This document shows, one piece after another, positions 26,820-35,943 of a DNA stretch of 64,000 nt. The translations under genes and the position numbers were made by a program. Origin of the DNA: Aestuariibacter salexigens DSM 15300 (GTDB lineage: Bacteria; Pseudomonadota; Gammaproteobacteria; Enterobacterales; Alteromonadaceae); NCBI RefSeq assembly GCF_000429145.1, contig NZ_KE386852.1, positions 1-64,000 of the forward strand. The letters are read 5' to 3'. Below the pieces are notes generated by a model. That model ran no database searches. It was not told the DNA's origin and saw only the letters and a list, made by a program, of their open reading frames with translations. Each line of letters begins with the position of its first letter. The stretch's first letter is position 1.

Positions 26820-28547
26820 TCAGTGATGTGCATCGTCGTTACTGCCTTGCTGCATAGCAGACTTAAGTGATATCTCTGTCACAATAAAATCATCTCTGAT
26901 TTCAAACGTAAATATCACCTCATCTCCGGGCGAGAATCGGGTCATATCAATCGCTTCGCTGACCCCGAAGTCCATTGTAGTGGCAGGGCGATCCCATTTT
27001 TCAATCGGTCCACGACTGATATTGAACAGGCGACTGTCGATATCGATAACATTAATCACGCCGTCGACAGTGGCAGAGGCGACTTCGGGCTCAGACATAA
27101 TATGAATGCCGGTAATCGCATATCCGCCGTTACCGTCTTTAGTCACTTCGAAGTGCAAGGTCTGGCCTGCCTGAAGTGCGTCAATGTCAACGCTTTGTGC
27201 TACGTCAAAATCCATTGTCATGTCAGGCCAGCCCCATGCCTCAACGGGCGCATGGGTAATGTTCACCATACGATGTCCAGCCATGACGCTGTTCACTTCA
27301 CCTTCCATCCATACTGCGATAGGTTCATCATCAGGCGACATACGCTTGAAGTCGGAAGTCTTGCTGGACTCCGAATCGATCAGGAACTGTGCAGAGGTGA
27401 CCACGACATCTCCTTCATCCAGTCCTTCGAGGATTTCGATATAATCCTGTGCAACGCGCCCGATGGTCACTTGCAGGGATTTAAACTGCCCCTCGCCCAG
27501 GGCCAACACCACGCGGTCCTGCTTTCCGGTTCTGATCACTGCTTCTTTAGGCACCAGTATGCTGCTGTCAGTCAGATCAGCATGAATGGCAACTTGTGCG
27601 AACATATTAGGCTTTAACAGATGATTGGGATTATCAAATTTCAGACGTACACGTAATGTTCGGGTCTTATCATTGAGCGTAGGGTAAACGTAATCTACAA
27701 CGCCCTGCCAACGTTCACCGGGCAGATAGTCCAGTGTCATTGAAACTGGCAGTCCGGGCTTGACCAGAGCTGCATCTCGCTCAAACACTTCAGCTTCCAC
27801 CCACACCTGATCAAGGATACCAATACTAAACAGCGTATTGCCGGGTTTTACATAAAAACCCTCGCGAATTTGTAGCCCGTCAACCACGCCATCCTGCGGT
27901 GAATAGAATGTCACTGTCTGCTTTACTTTGCCGGTTTCGATAAGGTCGTTGATAAAGCCCGTGGACAGCTGCAACGCCTGCAGACGATCCTTTGCCGCGG
28001 CAATCAGCGATGTATTATTCCGCTTTACAGCAATAAGCAATTCTTCTTGTGCGTTAACCAGCTGCGGTGAATATAGAGTGTAAAGCGGCTGGCCCTGCTC
28101 AACCGGATCGCCGGCAGCTTTGACATAGAGCTTTTCTATCCAGCCATCTACGCGCGGATGAATATGGATCAACTGATCTTCGTCATACTGCACATAGCCT
28201 ACTGTCGAGATGTGTGATTGCAGACTTTTCACTTCTACCGGAGCGGTGCGAACACCCAGATTGTTAACTACATGAGGCGCGATATTGACCGCACCTGGAC
28301 CGGCATCATCAGCTGCTGTGTCCTCTTCATAAACTGGGATTAAATCCATTCCCATCGGCGATTTACCCGGCTTGTCTCGCCGATAGTTTGAATCCATGGG
28401 CGCAACCCAGTATAGCGGCTGCTTTTCATTGCTTGCCGACGTATCATTGTTTGCACCGGACGGAGTATCTGTCAGCAAACTCATGGCTACCGCACCAATC
28501 GCAGCGCCAATGACGAGGGTTATAAGAGGGGTTTTATTCAATGACAT
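26820..28547 (-). CDS. cusB: CusB-type periplasmic adaptor with two C-terminal CusF domains
   Basis: 575 residues, longer than E. coli CusB (about 407). After one N-terminal anchor helix comes a heavy-metal-binding domain (YWVAPMDSNYRRDKPGKSPMGMDLIPVY), the adaptor hairpin, lipoyl and barrel domains, and then two CusF-like domains at about 415-484 and 494-565. The first has all four Cu ligands in the CusF order (His, Trp, Met, Met: THAPVEAWGWPDMTM). In the second (SRGPIEKWDRPATTM) the His, Trp and first Met are replaced by Arg, Arg and Thr. Its start overlaps the cusC stop by one base. Confidence 0.92.
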   Translation of the reverse strand: MSLNKTPLITLVIGAAIGAVAMSLLTDTPSGANNDTSASNEKQPLYWVAPMDSNYRRDKPGKSPMGMDLIPVYEEDTAADDAGPGAVNIAPHVVNNLGVRTAPVEVKSLQSHISTVGYVQYDEDQLIHIHPRVDGWIEKLYVKAAGDPVEQGQPLYTLYSPQLVNAQEELLIAVKRNNTSLIAAAKDRLQALQLSTGFINDLIETGKVKQTVTFYSPQDGVVDGLQIREGFYVKPGNTLFSIGILDQVWVEAEVFERDAALVKPGLPVSMTLDYLPGERWQGVVDYVYPTLNDKTRTLRVRLKFDNPNHLLKPNMFAQVAIHADLTDSSILVPKEAVIRTGKQDRVVLALGEGQFKSLQVTIGRVAQDYIEILEGLDEGDVVVTSAQFLIDSESSKTSDFKRMSPDDEPIAVWMEGEVNSVMAGHRMVNITHAPVEAWGWPDMTMDFDVAQSVDIDALQAGQTLHFEVTKDGNGGYAITGIHIMSEPEVASATVDGVINVIDIDSRLFNISRGPIEKWDRPATTMDFGVSEAIDMTRFSPGDEVIFTFEIRDDFIVTEISLKSAMQQGSNDDAHH

Positions 28548-29890
28548 TAGTTAACTCCCGTTGTGTCGGCGCCGGCGAAAAAATAATTGAGTCGAACAAC
28601 AGTCTTGAGCAGCTGCACATCAATTTGTAATGCCGCAATCTGGGCATTAAGCTCTGCGATTCTGGCTCTGACCACTTCAGCAAAATCTCCATCGTCATTG
28701 GTGTATGCGGTAAGCGACGCCTCGGCCTGCTCATGGATTTGGGTAAGCAACTGCTGTTGGTAAATAGCCTGTCGTTGTTGCAGACGCATAAGCTGACGCG
28801 ATTCTTTCTCCACTTCACTGAGCATGCGTTTAATGAGCAGCAACTTATCTGTCTTTACTGCTTCAGATTCTGCAATGGATGCGCTCAGTTCGTTATCCTG
28901 CCTGCGATCGGTAAACAGCGGTAAATCAACACTCACGCCGAGCGAGAAAAAGTCAGCACGGCTTTGTCCGGAAGGCGTATCGCCGCGTAGTCCATAGCTG
29001 GCGCTTACCCCCCATTGCGGTTCATATTGCTGCTCTGCCAGTTCGATAGACTTTTTCGCGGCCTGATACTCAATATCCACTGCCAGCACTGCCGGATGCT
29101 GGCTAAGCTTTTCAGCCAGCGCATTTGTAGAAATGGCTGACTGGCTTACTAACTGCGGATAGGTTAATGCGAGCTCTGGCAATTCAGCACTGACGGTAAA
29201 TCCTGTCGACGGCTCATTGAAGTCAATAACAGTTTGCTGAGAAGCATCATAACGGTGTAACCACTCACTCAAGCGAGCAGTGGCACTCTCAAACTTCTGC
29301 TGCTCCGCGGCTAATCGGTCCTCCAACTGCACTATTTCAAGCTGTGCGCGTATCACGTCCTGTTGTCTTGTTTTACCTACCGCATTTGCATAGCTTGCCT
29401 TGGCGACTTCGGCCATCTGCTCGAATAGCTGCCAGTCTTTTTCAATCAAACCTATAGTCGCCTGCGCCAGATAGGCGTCGAGCCACAGTTCTGATACCAC
29501 TGTTTCTATTTTGGCAAGGCGGTCCTGACGTAGTAGCGGGAACTGCGTTGACTTAATTTTTAACTGACTGGATTTAATTGCCAGACTGTCTCCACGCGGG
29601 AACATCTGCGACAGGCCAACTGACAACTGTGTCATGGGTTCCTGATTTACATCCCAGCCGTCAACGGGCAAATTCATTAAGCCTACGGATAGCCGCGGAT
29701 CGGGCATCACCGATGACGCCTCACTTCTGCTTTCTACCGCTTGTTGCTTAAGACGATTTCCATGCAACCAGGGATCGTTTTGCTGCGCAGCGTTAATGGC
29801 TTGCTGTAATGATAATCCTGCATCGGCGTATGCCAATGAGTGAGCTAAACACAGCAATAATGTAGTCAGTGTTAGGGTTAGTTTTTTCAT
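28547..29890 (-). CDS. cusC: TolC-family outer-membrane factor, CusC-type
   Basis: About 447 residues with a Sec signal MKKLTLTLTTLLLCLAHSLAYA and two outer-membrane-efflux repeats rich in Gln/Ala coiled coil. ATG 29890 is preferred because GGAG stands eight bases before it and the signal peptide starts there, although the frame runs back to 29926. There is no lipobox, unlike E. coli CusC. It forms the outer-membrane tunnel for the CusBA pump. Confidence 0.9.
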   Translation of the reverse strand: MKKLTLTLTTLLLCLAHSLAYADAGLSLQQAINAAQQNDPWLHGNRLKQQAVESRSEASSVMPDPRLSVGLMNLPVDGWDVNQEPMTQLSVGLSQMFPRGDSLAIKSSQLKIKSTQFPLLRQDRLAKIETVVSELWLDAYLAQATIGLIEKDWQLFEQMAEVAKASYANAVGKTRQQDVIRAQLEIVQLEDRLAAEQQKFESATARLSEWLHRYDASQQTVIDFNEPSTGFTVSAELPELALTYPQLVSQSAISTNALAEKLSQHPAVLAVDIEYQAAKKSIELAEQQYEPQWGVSASYGLRGDTPSGQSRADFFSLGVSVDLPLFTDRRQDNELSASIAESEAVKTDKLLLIKRMLSEVEKESRQLMRLQQRQAIYQQQLLTQIHEQAEASLTAYTNDDGDFAEVVRARIAELNAQIAALQIDVQLLKTVVRLNYFFAGADTTGVN

Positions 29891-30013
29891 ATTAATTCTC
29901 CAGATTACTCTGGACTCGCACGGCACGTATTACTGCACCAGATGATTAATTGATATTGCCTATTGCGCATCATGCTGTGTCTTTTGCCAGACAGCAGACG
30001 CACTGATCCTGTG

Positions 30014-30388
30014 TCAGGCAAAAATGGGTGGGCGAAAGCGTGTTACTTTTGTAGAAGTTGGCACACCCGAAAGGGTGCCGGGCATAATACTATGCGGGAT
30101 AAGCAGTTGTGTAGATAGTGTATCCGAGACCAACGTCGTCATGGACACGCAGGCGCCTGATGGGCAGTCACAATCATCACCGCAACATGACTGATGAGAC
30201 ATCGAGTGATCACTGTCAGCGTCATCGTGTTGCATATCACCATGATGCATCATCATTGAATGATCCATCTGTTGTGACTGATGAGCCGCTTCTGACGCCA
30301 TTTCACACGCCAATGCACCACCTGCCGTAGCCTGCCCAACCAGGGCGACCAGTGCAGTAATAACAATTAAAAGGCGTTTGAAATTCAT
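30014..30388 (-). CDS. exported His/Met-rich small protein, CopL/DUF2946-like
   Basis: 124 residues. A signal peptide (MNFKRLLIVITALVALVGQATA) is followed by a segment dense in Met and His (MDHSMMMHHGDMQHDDADSDHSMSH in parts) and a CCGDDCDCPSGAC cysteine cluster: a likely soft-metal binder. It is the first gene of the copper operon, 123 bases ahead of cusC. CopL-type proteins of similar design are needed for copper induction in Xanthomonas. Assignment to that family is by composition and context, not by alignment. Confidence 0.7.
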   Translation of the reverse strand: MNFKRLLIVITALVALVGQATAGGALACEMASEAAHQSQQMDHSMMMHHGDMQHDDADSDHSMSHQSCCGDDCDCPSGACVSMTTLVSDTLSTQLLIPHSIMPGTLSGVPTSTKVTRFRPPIFA

Positions 30389-30481
30389 CAGTTAACAAAA
30401 AAATTAAGTGCGTAGCGAGAGTAGGATAAATTGCCTCAAAAGTAAATTGTAAAACGCTCCTCTCACAGGCACTCGTCATAT

Positions 30482-31768
30482 TCAGGTGAGGCTGGGTAAC
30501 CACAGCGCCAGTTGTGGAAATACCAACACCAGCACAAGTACCAGCAACAGCGCAACGATTGGCATCATGGCGCCCTTCATCACGTTGCCCAGCGGCATAT
30601 TACCTATATGGGATACCACATACAGCACTCCGCCCATTGGCGGTGTGATAAGCGCCAGATTGACATTAATCAGAAGCATTACCGCAATCCATATGTTATC
30701 CCATTCCATATAGGCAATAACTGGTACCAGTAATGGCACGACAAGATAGATCAGGGCCAGCACTTCCAGAAACATACCCAGCACAAACAACGCCAGATTA
30801 ATAATCAGCAGCAGTACAATCGGTGGCATGTCGACAGCAACTATTGCGTTAAGTACCTCCTGTGGCATACGCCCATAAATCACGCCATGACCGAGGATCG
30901 CGCCGCCAATGATGATCATGGTGACCATCGCCGATGTCACCGTAGCCGCCATCAGTTGCTCCCATAGCGACTTGAGGGTAAGGCTTCGATAAACCAGAAA
31001 ACCGATTAGCAAGCAATACACTACGGCAACTGCGGCCGCTTCAGGTGCCGTGAAAATGCCAAGATAAATACCGCCAAGAATGATCACCGGTGCCATCAGT
31101 CCCCAGAACGCTTCTTTGACGGCAACGCGTTTGCGCTGTTTGGGCTTTTCGCTTTTATCAATGCGTTCAGCACGACCGGTATACATCATAAACGCTGAAT
31201 ACAGGGTGATCAGTAACAGCCCGGGAATAATACCTGCCATAAACAACTTACTGATCGATTCATCCGTCAGGTAGCCATAAACAATCATCACAATACTGGG
31301 CGGGATCATGCTGCCCAGCGTTCCGCCTGCTGTGATAGCTGAGGCGATTTTAGCTTCGCCATATCCGGCTCTACGCAGCTCTGGTATGGCAACCAGCCCC
31401 ATGGTGGAAGCTGATATAAAGCTGGAGCCGGTCATCGCTGAAAAAATGCCACTACTTCCAATGGTTGCTACGCCAAGCCCGCCTCGAAGCCGCCACAAAA
31501 ACACTTCCGCCGCGTTGAACAGGCGCTTACCCATGCCGGTCGCTGAAATGAGCTGCGCGGCCAGAATAAACAGCGGTACGGCGACAAGCAGATCGGAATC
31601 AATCGATGAGTAAGCTTTTTCTACCGCGATGTCGGTTGCTTTGTCCGGTCCGACATAAGTACTGAGCAGTAAGATGGCCAGAAAGCCCAGGCCAAACGCC
31701 ACCGGCAGGCCGCTGAGCAATACCAGCATAAACACCAGCATGCCCAAAAAGATCATCAATCCATCCAT
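30482..31768 (-). CDS. dctM: TRAP transporter large permease, DctM-type
   Basis: About 428 residues with 12 or so membrane helices. Typical DctM blocks include GLPVAFGLG, TGSSFISASTMGLVAIPELRRAGY, GGTLGSMIPPSI and ITPPMGGVLYVV. It makes the Na+-driven channel of a TRAP carboxylate importer. The start is taken as ATG 31768, which overlaps the dctQ stop (TAATG), rather than the longer frame from 31822. Confidence 0.93.
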   Translation of the reverse strand: MDGLMIFLGMLVFMLVLLSGLPVAFGLGFLAILLLSTYVGPDKATDIAVEKAYSSIDSDLLVAVPLFILAAQLISATGMGKRLFNAAEVFLWRLRGGLGVATIGSSGIFSAMTGSSFISASTMGLVAIPELRRAGYGEAKIASAITAGGTLGSMIPPSIVMIVYGYLTDESISKLFMAGIIPGLLLITLYSAFMMYTGRAERIDKSEKPKQRKRVAVKEAFWGLMAPVIILGGIYLGIFTAPEAAAVAVVYCLLIGFLVYRSLTLKSLWEQLMAATVTSAMVTMIIIGGAILGHGVIYGRMPQEVLNAIVAVDMPPIVLLLIINLALFVLGMFLEVLALIYLVVPLLVPVIAYMEWDNIWIAVMLLINVNLALITPPMGGVLYVVSHIGNMPLGNVMKGAMMPIVALLLVLVLVLVFPQLALWLPSLT

Positions 31769-32268
31769 TACACGTTCTCCTGAGTCACGGTATCGATCGT
31801 CTGACTCAGAAACTGCAGGCACAGCATGGTACCGCTAATCGGTACCAAACTGGCCGGCAGCCACAATGGAGTTTGCAGCAGTCCGGTACTGGTATCACCC
31901 ATCTGATGCACAAAAATCACCATATCGACACCTTTGACCACGAATACCATCGAATAAAAAAAGCCGACCAGATGAGTGGTAATCTGCAACCGACGGCGCT
32001 TATCCGCATCCAGCCGGTCTACAAAAAACGTAATGGCAAAGTGACTCTTCAGTTGCAGCGCATACGCCGCGGCGAGGAAGCCTACTGTCATCATCAGATA
32101 TACGGAAAGTTCCTTAATCCAGCTGGTCGAATGGCCGGTCGTGTAACGAATTATCACTTCATAACTGATGGTCAATGCGAGGACCAGCAAGCAGATGGCG
32201 GCAATCACAGCCCCCGCTCGACAAATGGCATCAATGGCATACTGAAAGGCAAATCGATGAGTTTGCAT
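31768..32268 (-). CDS. dctQ: TRAP transporter small permease, DctQ-type
   Basis: 166 residues, four membrane helices. The DctQ signatures SYEVIIRYTTGHSTSWIKELSVYL and AYALQLKSHFAITFFVDRL are present. It is the membrane partner of DctM. It starts six bases after the dctP stop. Confidence 0.9.
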   Translation of the reverse strand: MQTHRFAFQYAIDAICRAGAVIAAICLLVLALTISYEVIIRYTTGHSTSWIKELSVYLMMTVGFLAAAYALQLKSHFAITFFVDRLDADKRRRLQITTHLVGFFYSMVFVVKGVDMVIFVHQMGDTSTGLLQTPLWLPASLVPISGTMLCLQFLSQTIDTVTQENV

Positions 32269-32274
32269 ACCTGA

Positions 32275-33294
32275 TTACTCTGCAGACTTGTCATTTTGAA
32301 GGGCGAGGTTAAGTTCCAGCAGTCGTTCTGCTTTAGGGCCATTGCGACTTGCCCAGTCTCGCCACACCTGCTGGCTCAACTGTTGGATTTCTCGACGGGT
32401 TTGTTCAGGCATGGTCTCGATTTTACCGCCGTTTTCAGCAATCACCTGTTTAAAATGGGCTTCCATTTTATTCGCAGCGGATAAGGTATAGGCTTTTTGC
32501 TTTTCACCTTCCTCAATCATGATTGCCTGGATATCCTCCGGCAGCGCATTCCACACATCGAGATTTACCGTCAGCAAAATAGAAGGAAAACTCATATTTG
32601 CCATGGTGACATAGGGGGCAACCTCATGGTTACGCTGAAAATAGCCGGTAACAATGCCATTAAGCAGGGCGTCTGCCACACCGCGCTTGAGCGCCATATA
32701 TTGTTCACTTTGCGGAATTGATGTATCGGGTGCAGCGTGCAGTTTATGCAATATCTCCGTAAACATCGGGCTGGTGGCTAACACTCTGAGGTTTTGCATA
32801 TCCTCTACCGTATTTATTGTGCCTTGACTGCTGAATATATTGACGCTACCGGCGAACGTGGGGTACACCAACTGCAGATTTTTCTCCTGCATCGCTTGCG
32901 TGATCACCTCCAACGACTCGCCACTGTAGGCAGCTGCAGCCTGTTCTAGCGTATCAAAGGCAAAGGGCAAATAGACGCCCTGAAGCAAGGGAACCGTGGC
33001 CATCAAACGGGGCTGCAGAATAACCCCTATGTCGACCAGACCACGCGCAATAGCCCGGTGCATATTTTTGGGGCCGTAGAGCTGACCGCTGGGGTATTCG
33101 ATAATTTCAATTCTGCCGCCGGAGCGTTCATTGACCGCTTTTACCCAGGCTCTACGAGATTGCGAGGAGAAGTGCTGTGGTGGCCCCCAGGAGGCCAGAC
33201 GAAACGTCTTCGCTGATGTGTTTTCATCGGCGTAAAGAGGCAACGCCAAACTACACAGGCTAACGCCGATAAAAACCCGCAAAAAACGAAGCAT
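32275..33294 (-). CDS. dctP: TRAP transporter substrate-binding protein, DctP-type
   Basis: 339 residues with a signal peptide (cleavage near LYADEN). The ligand-binding fold is recognised from LASWGPPQHF, GQLYGPKNMHRAIARGLVDIGV and the PFAFDTLEQA segment. The binding-pocket Arg cannot be assigned with certainty. Ligand unknown; family members bind organic acids. First gene of the dctPQM operon. Confidence 0.92.
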   Translation of the reverse strand: MLRFLRVFIGVSLCSLALPLYADENTSAKTFRLASWGPPQHFSSQSRRAWVKAVNERSGGRIEIIEYPSGQLYGPKNMHRAIARGLVDIGVILQPRLMATVPLLQGVYLPFAFDTLEQAAAAYSGESLEVITQAMQEKNLQLVYPTFAGSVNIFSSQGTINTVEDMQNLRVLATSPMFTEILHKLHAAPDTSIPQSEQYMALKRGVADALLNGIVTGYFQRNHEVAPYVTMANMSFPSILLTVNLDVWNALPEDIQAIMIEEGEKQKAYTLSAANKMEAHFKQVIAENGGKIETMPEQTRREIQQLSQQVWRDWASRNGPKAERLLELNLALQNDKSAE

Positions 33295-33813
33295 TTCAAC
33301 ACCCTACTGCACAATGTAAATTAATTGTTATAGTCATCTTAACCGCATTCAGGATCAAGCGCAGTGTTGTGATTACGTGTTTAGGTGGCTGGGATTATTC
33401 GAAGAAACACGTCATTGCGTTGGCAAAAACGATCTCATTGGGGCACTAGCATACGTTAGTTAACCACCTGTGAAATGAGTGATAGCAGATATTTTTGTAA
33501 CACCAAGTATACAAGTGGAGCCTCTGTCGGAGTACGGTATGACGGATGTCTGTTGAGTACGTATTCCGGACTGGCAGTGTTCTTTAAAACGTTTTCCGGT
33601 CTTATACTTAAAACCGACAATGATAATGTTTTGATTCAGACGTCAGTAAATTTGCAAACCGGTCACTGGCACTCAGCAAAAATATTCTTTGAATATTGAA
33701 TAAGGCCTCTGCCATCAGAAAATGCGGCTTTAGAAGATATGAAATGAAACGCACACGTGACTGTTCACCAACCTGGAAATCACAGATTTTCGAGAATTGA
33801 AGGGAAAAACGCG
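33295..33813. other. gene-poor stretch
   Basis: About 520 bases between dctP and the interrupted lipoprotein. Only short, unconvincing frames occur (for example 33475-33699 on the plus strand). The first 60 bases probably carry the dctPQM promoter. No convincing RNA gene or repeat was found. AT-rich and looks decayed. Confidence 0.5.
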
Positions 33814-34281
33814 TTAGTTTTTGCTTGTCACGCGAAGATTATTTCCATCAATAGTCAATGTTGGGTGGGAAAAATCGGTGATATCAACCTTTGCATTTGG
33901 ATTAGCGGGGGGATTGGCAAACGCAAAAGCGGCAATCGCCTGCATGTGTTTTTCGGGTAACTGCACGTCTTCAATTGCAGAATCGGGTACCATTTCCTAG
34001 CTCACCACGACAATATTCGTCCCATGACGAAAGAGCAAGAAACTTCTCTGTTTGAAATACTGAGCTGAATTTGATGATGACAGCGCAGCCTCGGCGTCTT
34101 CCGAGTAAACAAAAACAATGTCGATGGCGATCGGAAAGTCAATGTTGTCATGTAGCGGGTATGAAATGCTGAGAGATTCAACAGCATTGTGTCGGATACC
34201 TAATATGGACGCGCAGCCTTCCGTTATAAAACAGATAATCACAACAATCACTAAACGATGACGCAGAAAACTATTCAGCAT
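33814..34281 (-). pseudogene. lipoprotein gene interrupted by an in-frame amber codon
   Basis: A lipoprotein signal (lipobox ITEGC) begins at ATG 34281. The frame reads to TAG at 33997-33999, then continues open for 60 more codons to TAA at 33814-33816. The downstream part (EMVPDSAIEDVQLPEKH, AFAFANPPANP, DITDFSHPTLTIDG) is as protein-like as the upstream part. The TAG sits between Ser and Glu where a single base change from TGG (Trp) would restore a 155-residue protein. The middle block PIAIDIVFVYSEDAEA resembles small lipoproteins found near type VI secretion genes, but no such genes are here and that link is weak. No suppressor tRNA can be judged from this window. Confidence 0.65.
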
Positions 34282-34416
34282 AAGACGTGTCCGTTTGCCG
34301 ATTTGATACAGTTCAAATCTTGGCACGAGCGAAGCGAAATTGCTTGTATTAAAGAGTGATACGGATTTCGACAGCGTTCGTAACTACCGCAGACTTTCTA
34401 CTTTTTTTAGGCTGCT

Positions 34417-35040
34417 ATGAAATACGGACTCCTGCTACTACTTTCTGCAATGATAAGCGGATGCTCGATATTTGGTGACAACGGCGTGGAATCAGCGCCC
34501 TACACCCTGCTAAAGGCAGATAAAGACAACAATATTGAAATCCGAAACTATGATTCAATGATATTGGTCACTGCCCCGATGGACAAAGATGGCGAAAATA
34601 ACGCGTTTCGCAAGCTGTTCAAGTACATCAGTGGCAATAACCAAGGCAGCAATGAAATTGCCATGACCGCCCCGGTGTTCATGGACAATCAAGCTCAGGA
34701 GGGTATTGGAATCGCGATGACAGCGCCTGTTTTCATGAACGAGCAAAGTGAAAGCCCTTCCATGTCCTTTGTCATGCCTGCTGACTTCACACTGGAAACC
34801 ACGCCAAAGCCGAACGATCCTTCAGTTAAGGTCAGTGAGATAACCAATTACAAAGTAGCAGCCATCACATTCTCCGGCACACTAGGTGACAGTAACGTTA
34901 AAGAGCATACTGAGAAGTTAGAGGCCTGGATGAAGGCGCACGGATATGAGGCAGTCGGCGCGCCAGTCAAAGCGGGATACAACGGGCCACTCACTATTCC
35001 GTTTTTTCGGCACAATGAGGTGTTGATTCCTATCAACTAG
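34417..35040 (+). CDS. SOUL-family haem-binding lipoprotein
   Basis: 207 residues: lipoprotein signal with lipobox ISGC, then a SOUL/HEBP domain (PYTLLKADKDNNIEIRNYDSM, EIAMTAPVFM, MSFVMPADF, and the C-terminal PFFRHNEVLIPI). The IAMTAPV element occurs twice in tandem, which bacterial members often show. Family members bind haem or related tetrapyrroles; function in the bacterial envelope is not established. AGG lies ten bases before ATG 34417. Confidence 0.88.
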   Translation: MKYGLLLLLSAMISGCSIFGDNGVESAPYTLLKADKDNNIEIRNYDSMILVTAPMDKDGENNAFRKLFKYISGNNQGSNEIAMTAPVFMDNQAQEGIGIAMTAPVFMNEQSESPSMSFVMPADFTLETTPKPNDPSVKVSEITNYKVAAITFSGTLGDSNVKEHTEKLEAWMKAHGYEAVGAPVKAGYNGPLTIPFFRHNEVLIPIN

Positions 35041-35137
35041 CGAATTGGTGAGCAAGGAATGCAGCGTACCAGACCGTTTTGTACGCATTCCCGGTCTTAA
35101 CAAAGTCAACCAACAACAGAGCGAGCAAGATAATCAT

Positions 35138-35428
35138 ATGACCAATGAATACAACGCCAGTAGCATCAAAATTCTGAGCAAGGCCGAAGCCGATGAGCGG
35201 TTCGGGTTTGCACTGGCTGATTCTATGGCTGAGCGTTACCCGCACCTTAATCGTGAATTTGTATTGAGCCTGGTAGAGGCGTGCAAATGGTCAGGTGATG
35301 ACGCCGAACAGGTGACGCTGTACTACGCAACACATAAGCGTGAGGGTGTATCACCAAGCGAGGAATGTAGAGAAGCACATCAACAGGTACTCAGGGATAG
35401 ACGATCAAAGCAATGGCGGTCTGAATAG
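35138..35428 (+). CDS. hypothetical protein (96 aa)
   Basis: A soluble, helix-rich, charged small protein starting MTNEYNASSIKILSKAEADERFG and ending in a basic RDRRSKQW segment. The frame runs back to 35045, but ATG 35138 gives the protein-like part. I do not recognise the family. It follows the SOUL gene by 97 bases and may be co-transcribed. Confidence 0.5.
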   Translation: MTNEYNASSIKILSKAEADERFGFALADSMAERYPHLNREFVLSLVEACKWSGDDAEQVTLYYATHKREGVSPSEECREAHQQVLRDRRSKQWRSE

Positions 35429-35764
35429 CTGGTGACGGTATTACCAATCAGATATTCCCCAAGCTTTCTTCTGGTTTTTGAATGTCTGTCTTGTGCACTC
35501 AACAATAAATGTTGACCGGTCGCTTCAAGTACATTTTGATCATTCGTGTTCTTGATTTTGCACAAAATCGAATGTATGGAAATTGTCTTTAACCATCTTC
35601 CAAGTGGAATCACGATATGTGCACTTCCGCGCTTACTCAATATCTGTAACTTCTTGCTGTTAGATTTGCCATGTATCGGTTTGCTACCATGATTATATTC
35701 TCTATTTTATTCAGCATCGGGTATTTACAATAACTTGTTAAAAAATCCGAAGAGGGATCTTGAA
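35429..35764. other. gene-poor AT-rich stretch
   Basis: About 336 bases with no convincing gene. A minus-strand frame (35380-35640, 86 codons) is open but has no recognisable features. The last 70 bases probably hold the promoter of the small secreted peptide that follows. Confidence 0.4.
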
Positions 35765-35911
35765 ATGAAAAATAAATTTATCTCCATAGTTGTCTTTATA
35801 AATTTTCTAACTCAGGTTTTAGCGGCCGAAAATATGGATTATCAGATGCTTTTAAATGAAATCAATGAGGGGGTTATCAAAGAAGTCACAATAAACGGTA
35901 ATGCAAGATAA
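35765..35911 (+). CDS. small exported peptide or gene remnant (48 aa)
   Basis: A 48-codon frame with a good ribosome site (GAGGGATC eight to thirteen bases before ATG) and a signal-peptide-like start MKNKFISIVVFINFLTQVLAA. The remainder, MDYQMLLNEINEG then VIKEVTINGN, resembles the first strand-helix of the FtsH extracytoplasmic domain. The stop is followed by a run of seven G. It may be a short periplasmic peptide or the 5' remnant of a longer gene. Confidence 0.4.
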   Translation: MKNKFISIVVFINFLTQVLAAENMDYQMLLNEINEGVIKEVTINGNAR

Positions 35912-35943
35912 CGGGGGGGTTTTACCCCATTTCTGTCAATACC

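Noticed and set aside
33475-33699. 74-codon plus-strand frame in the gene-poor stretch
   Set aside because: No ribosome site, no recognisable motif, and it lies in a decayed region; treated as chance.
33814-34281. Part of a type VI secretion locus
   Set aside because: Only a weak family resemblance in one broken gene; no other type VI component lies within the window.
34650-34745. Tandem IAMTAPV repeat in the SOUL protein as a recent duplication
   Set aside because: The two copies differ at many synonymous sites and bacterial SOUL proteins often carry this doublet.
35380-35640. 86-codon minus-strand frame
   Set aside because: Overlaps the end of a better plus-strand gene and has no clear start signal or family; kept only as noted in the gene-poor stretch.
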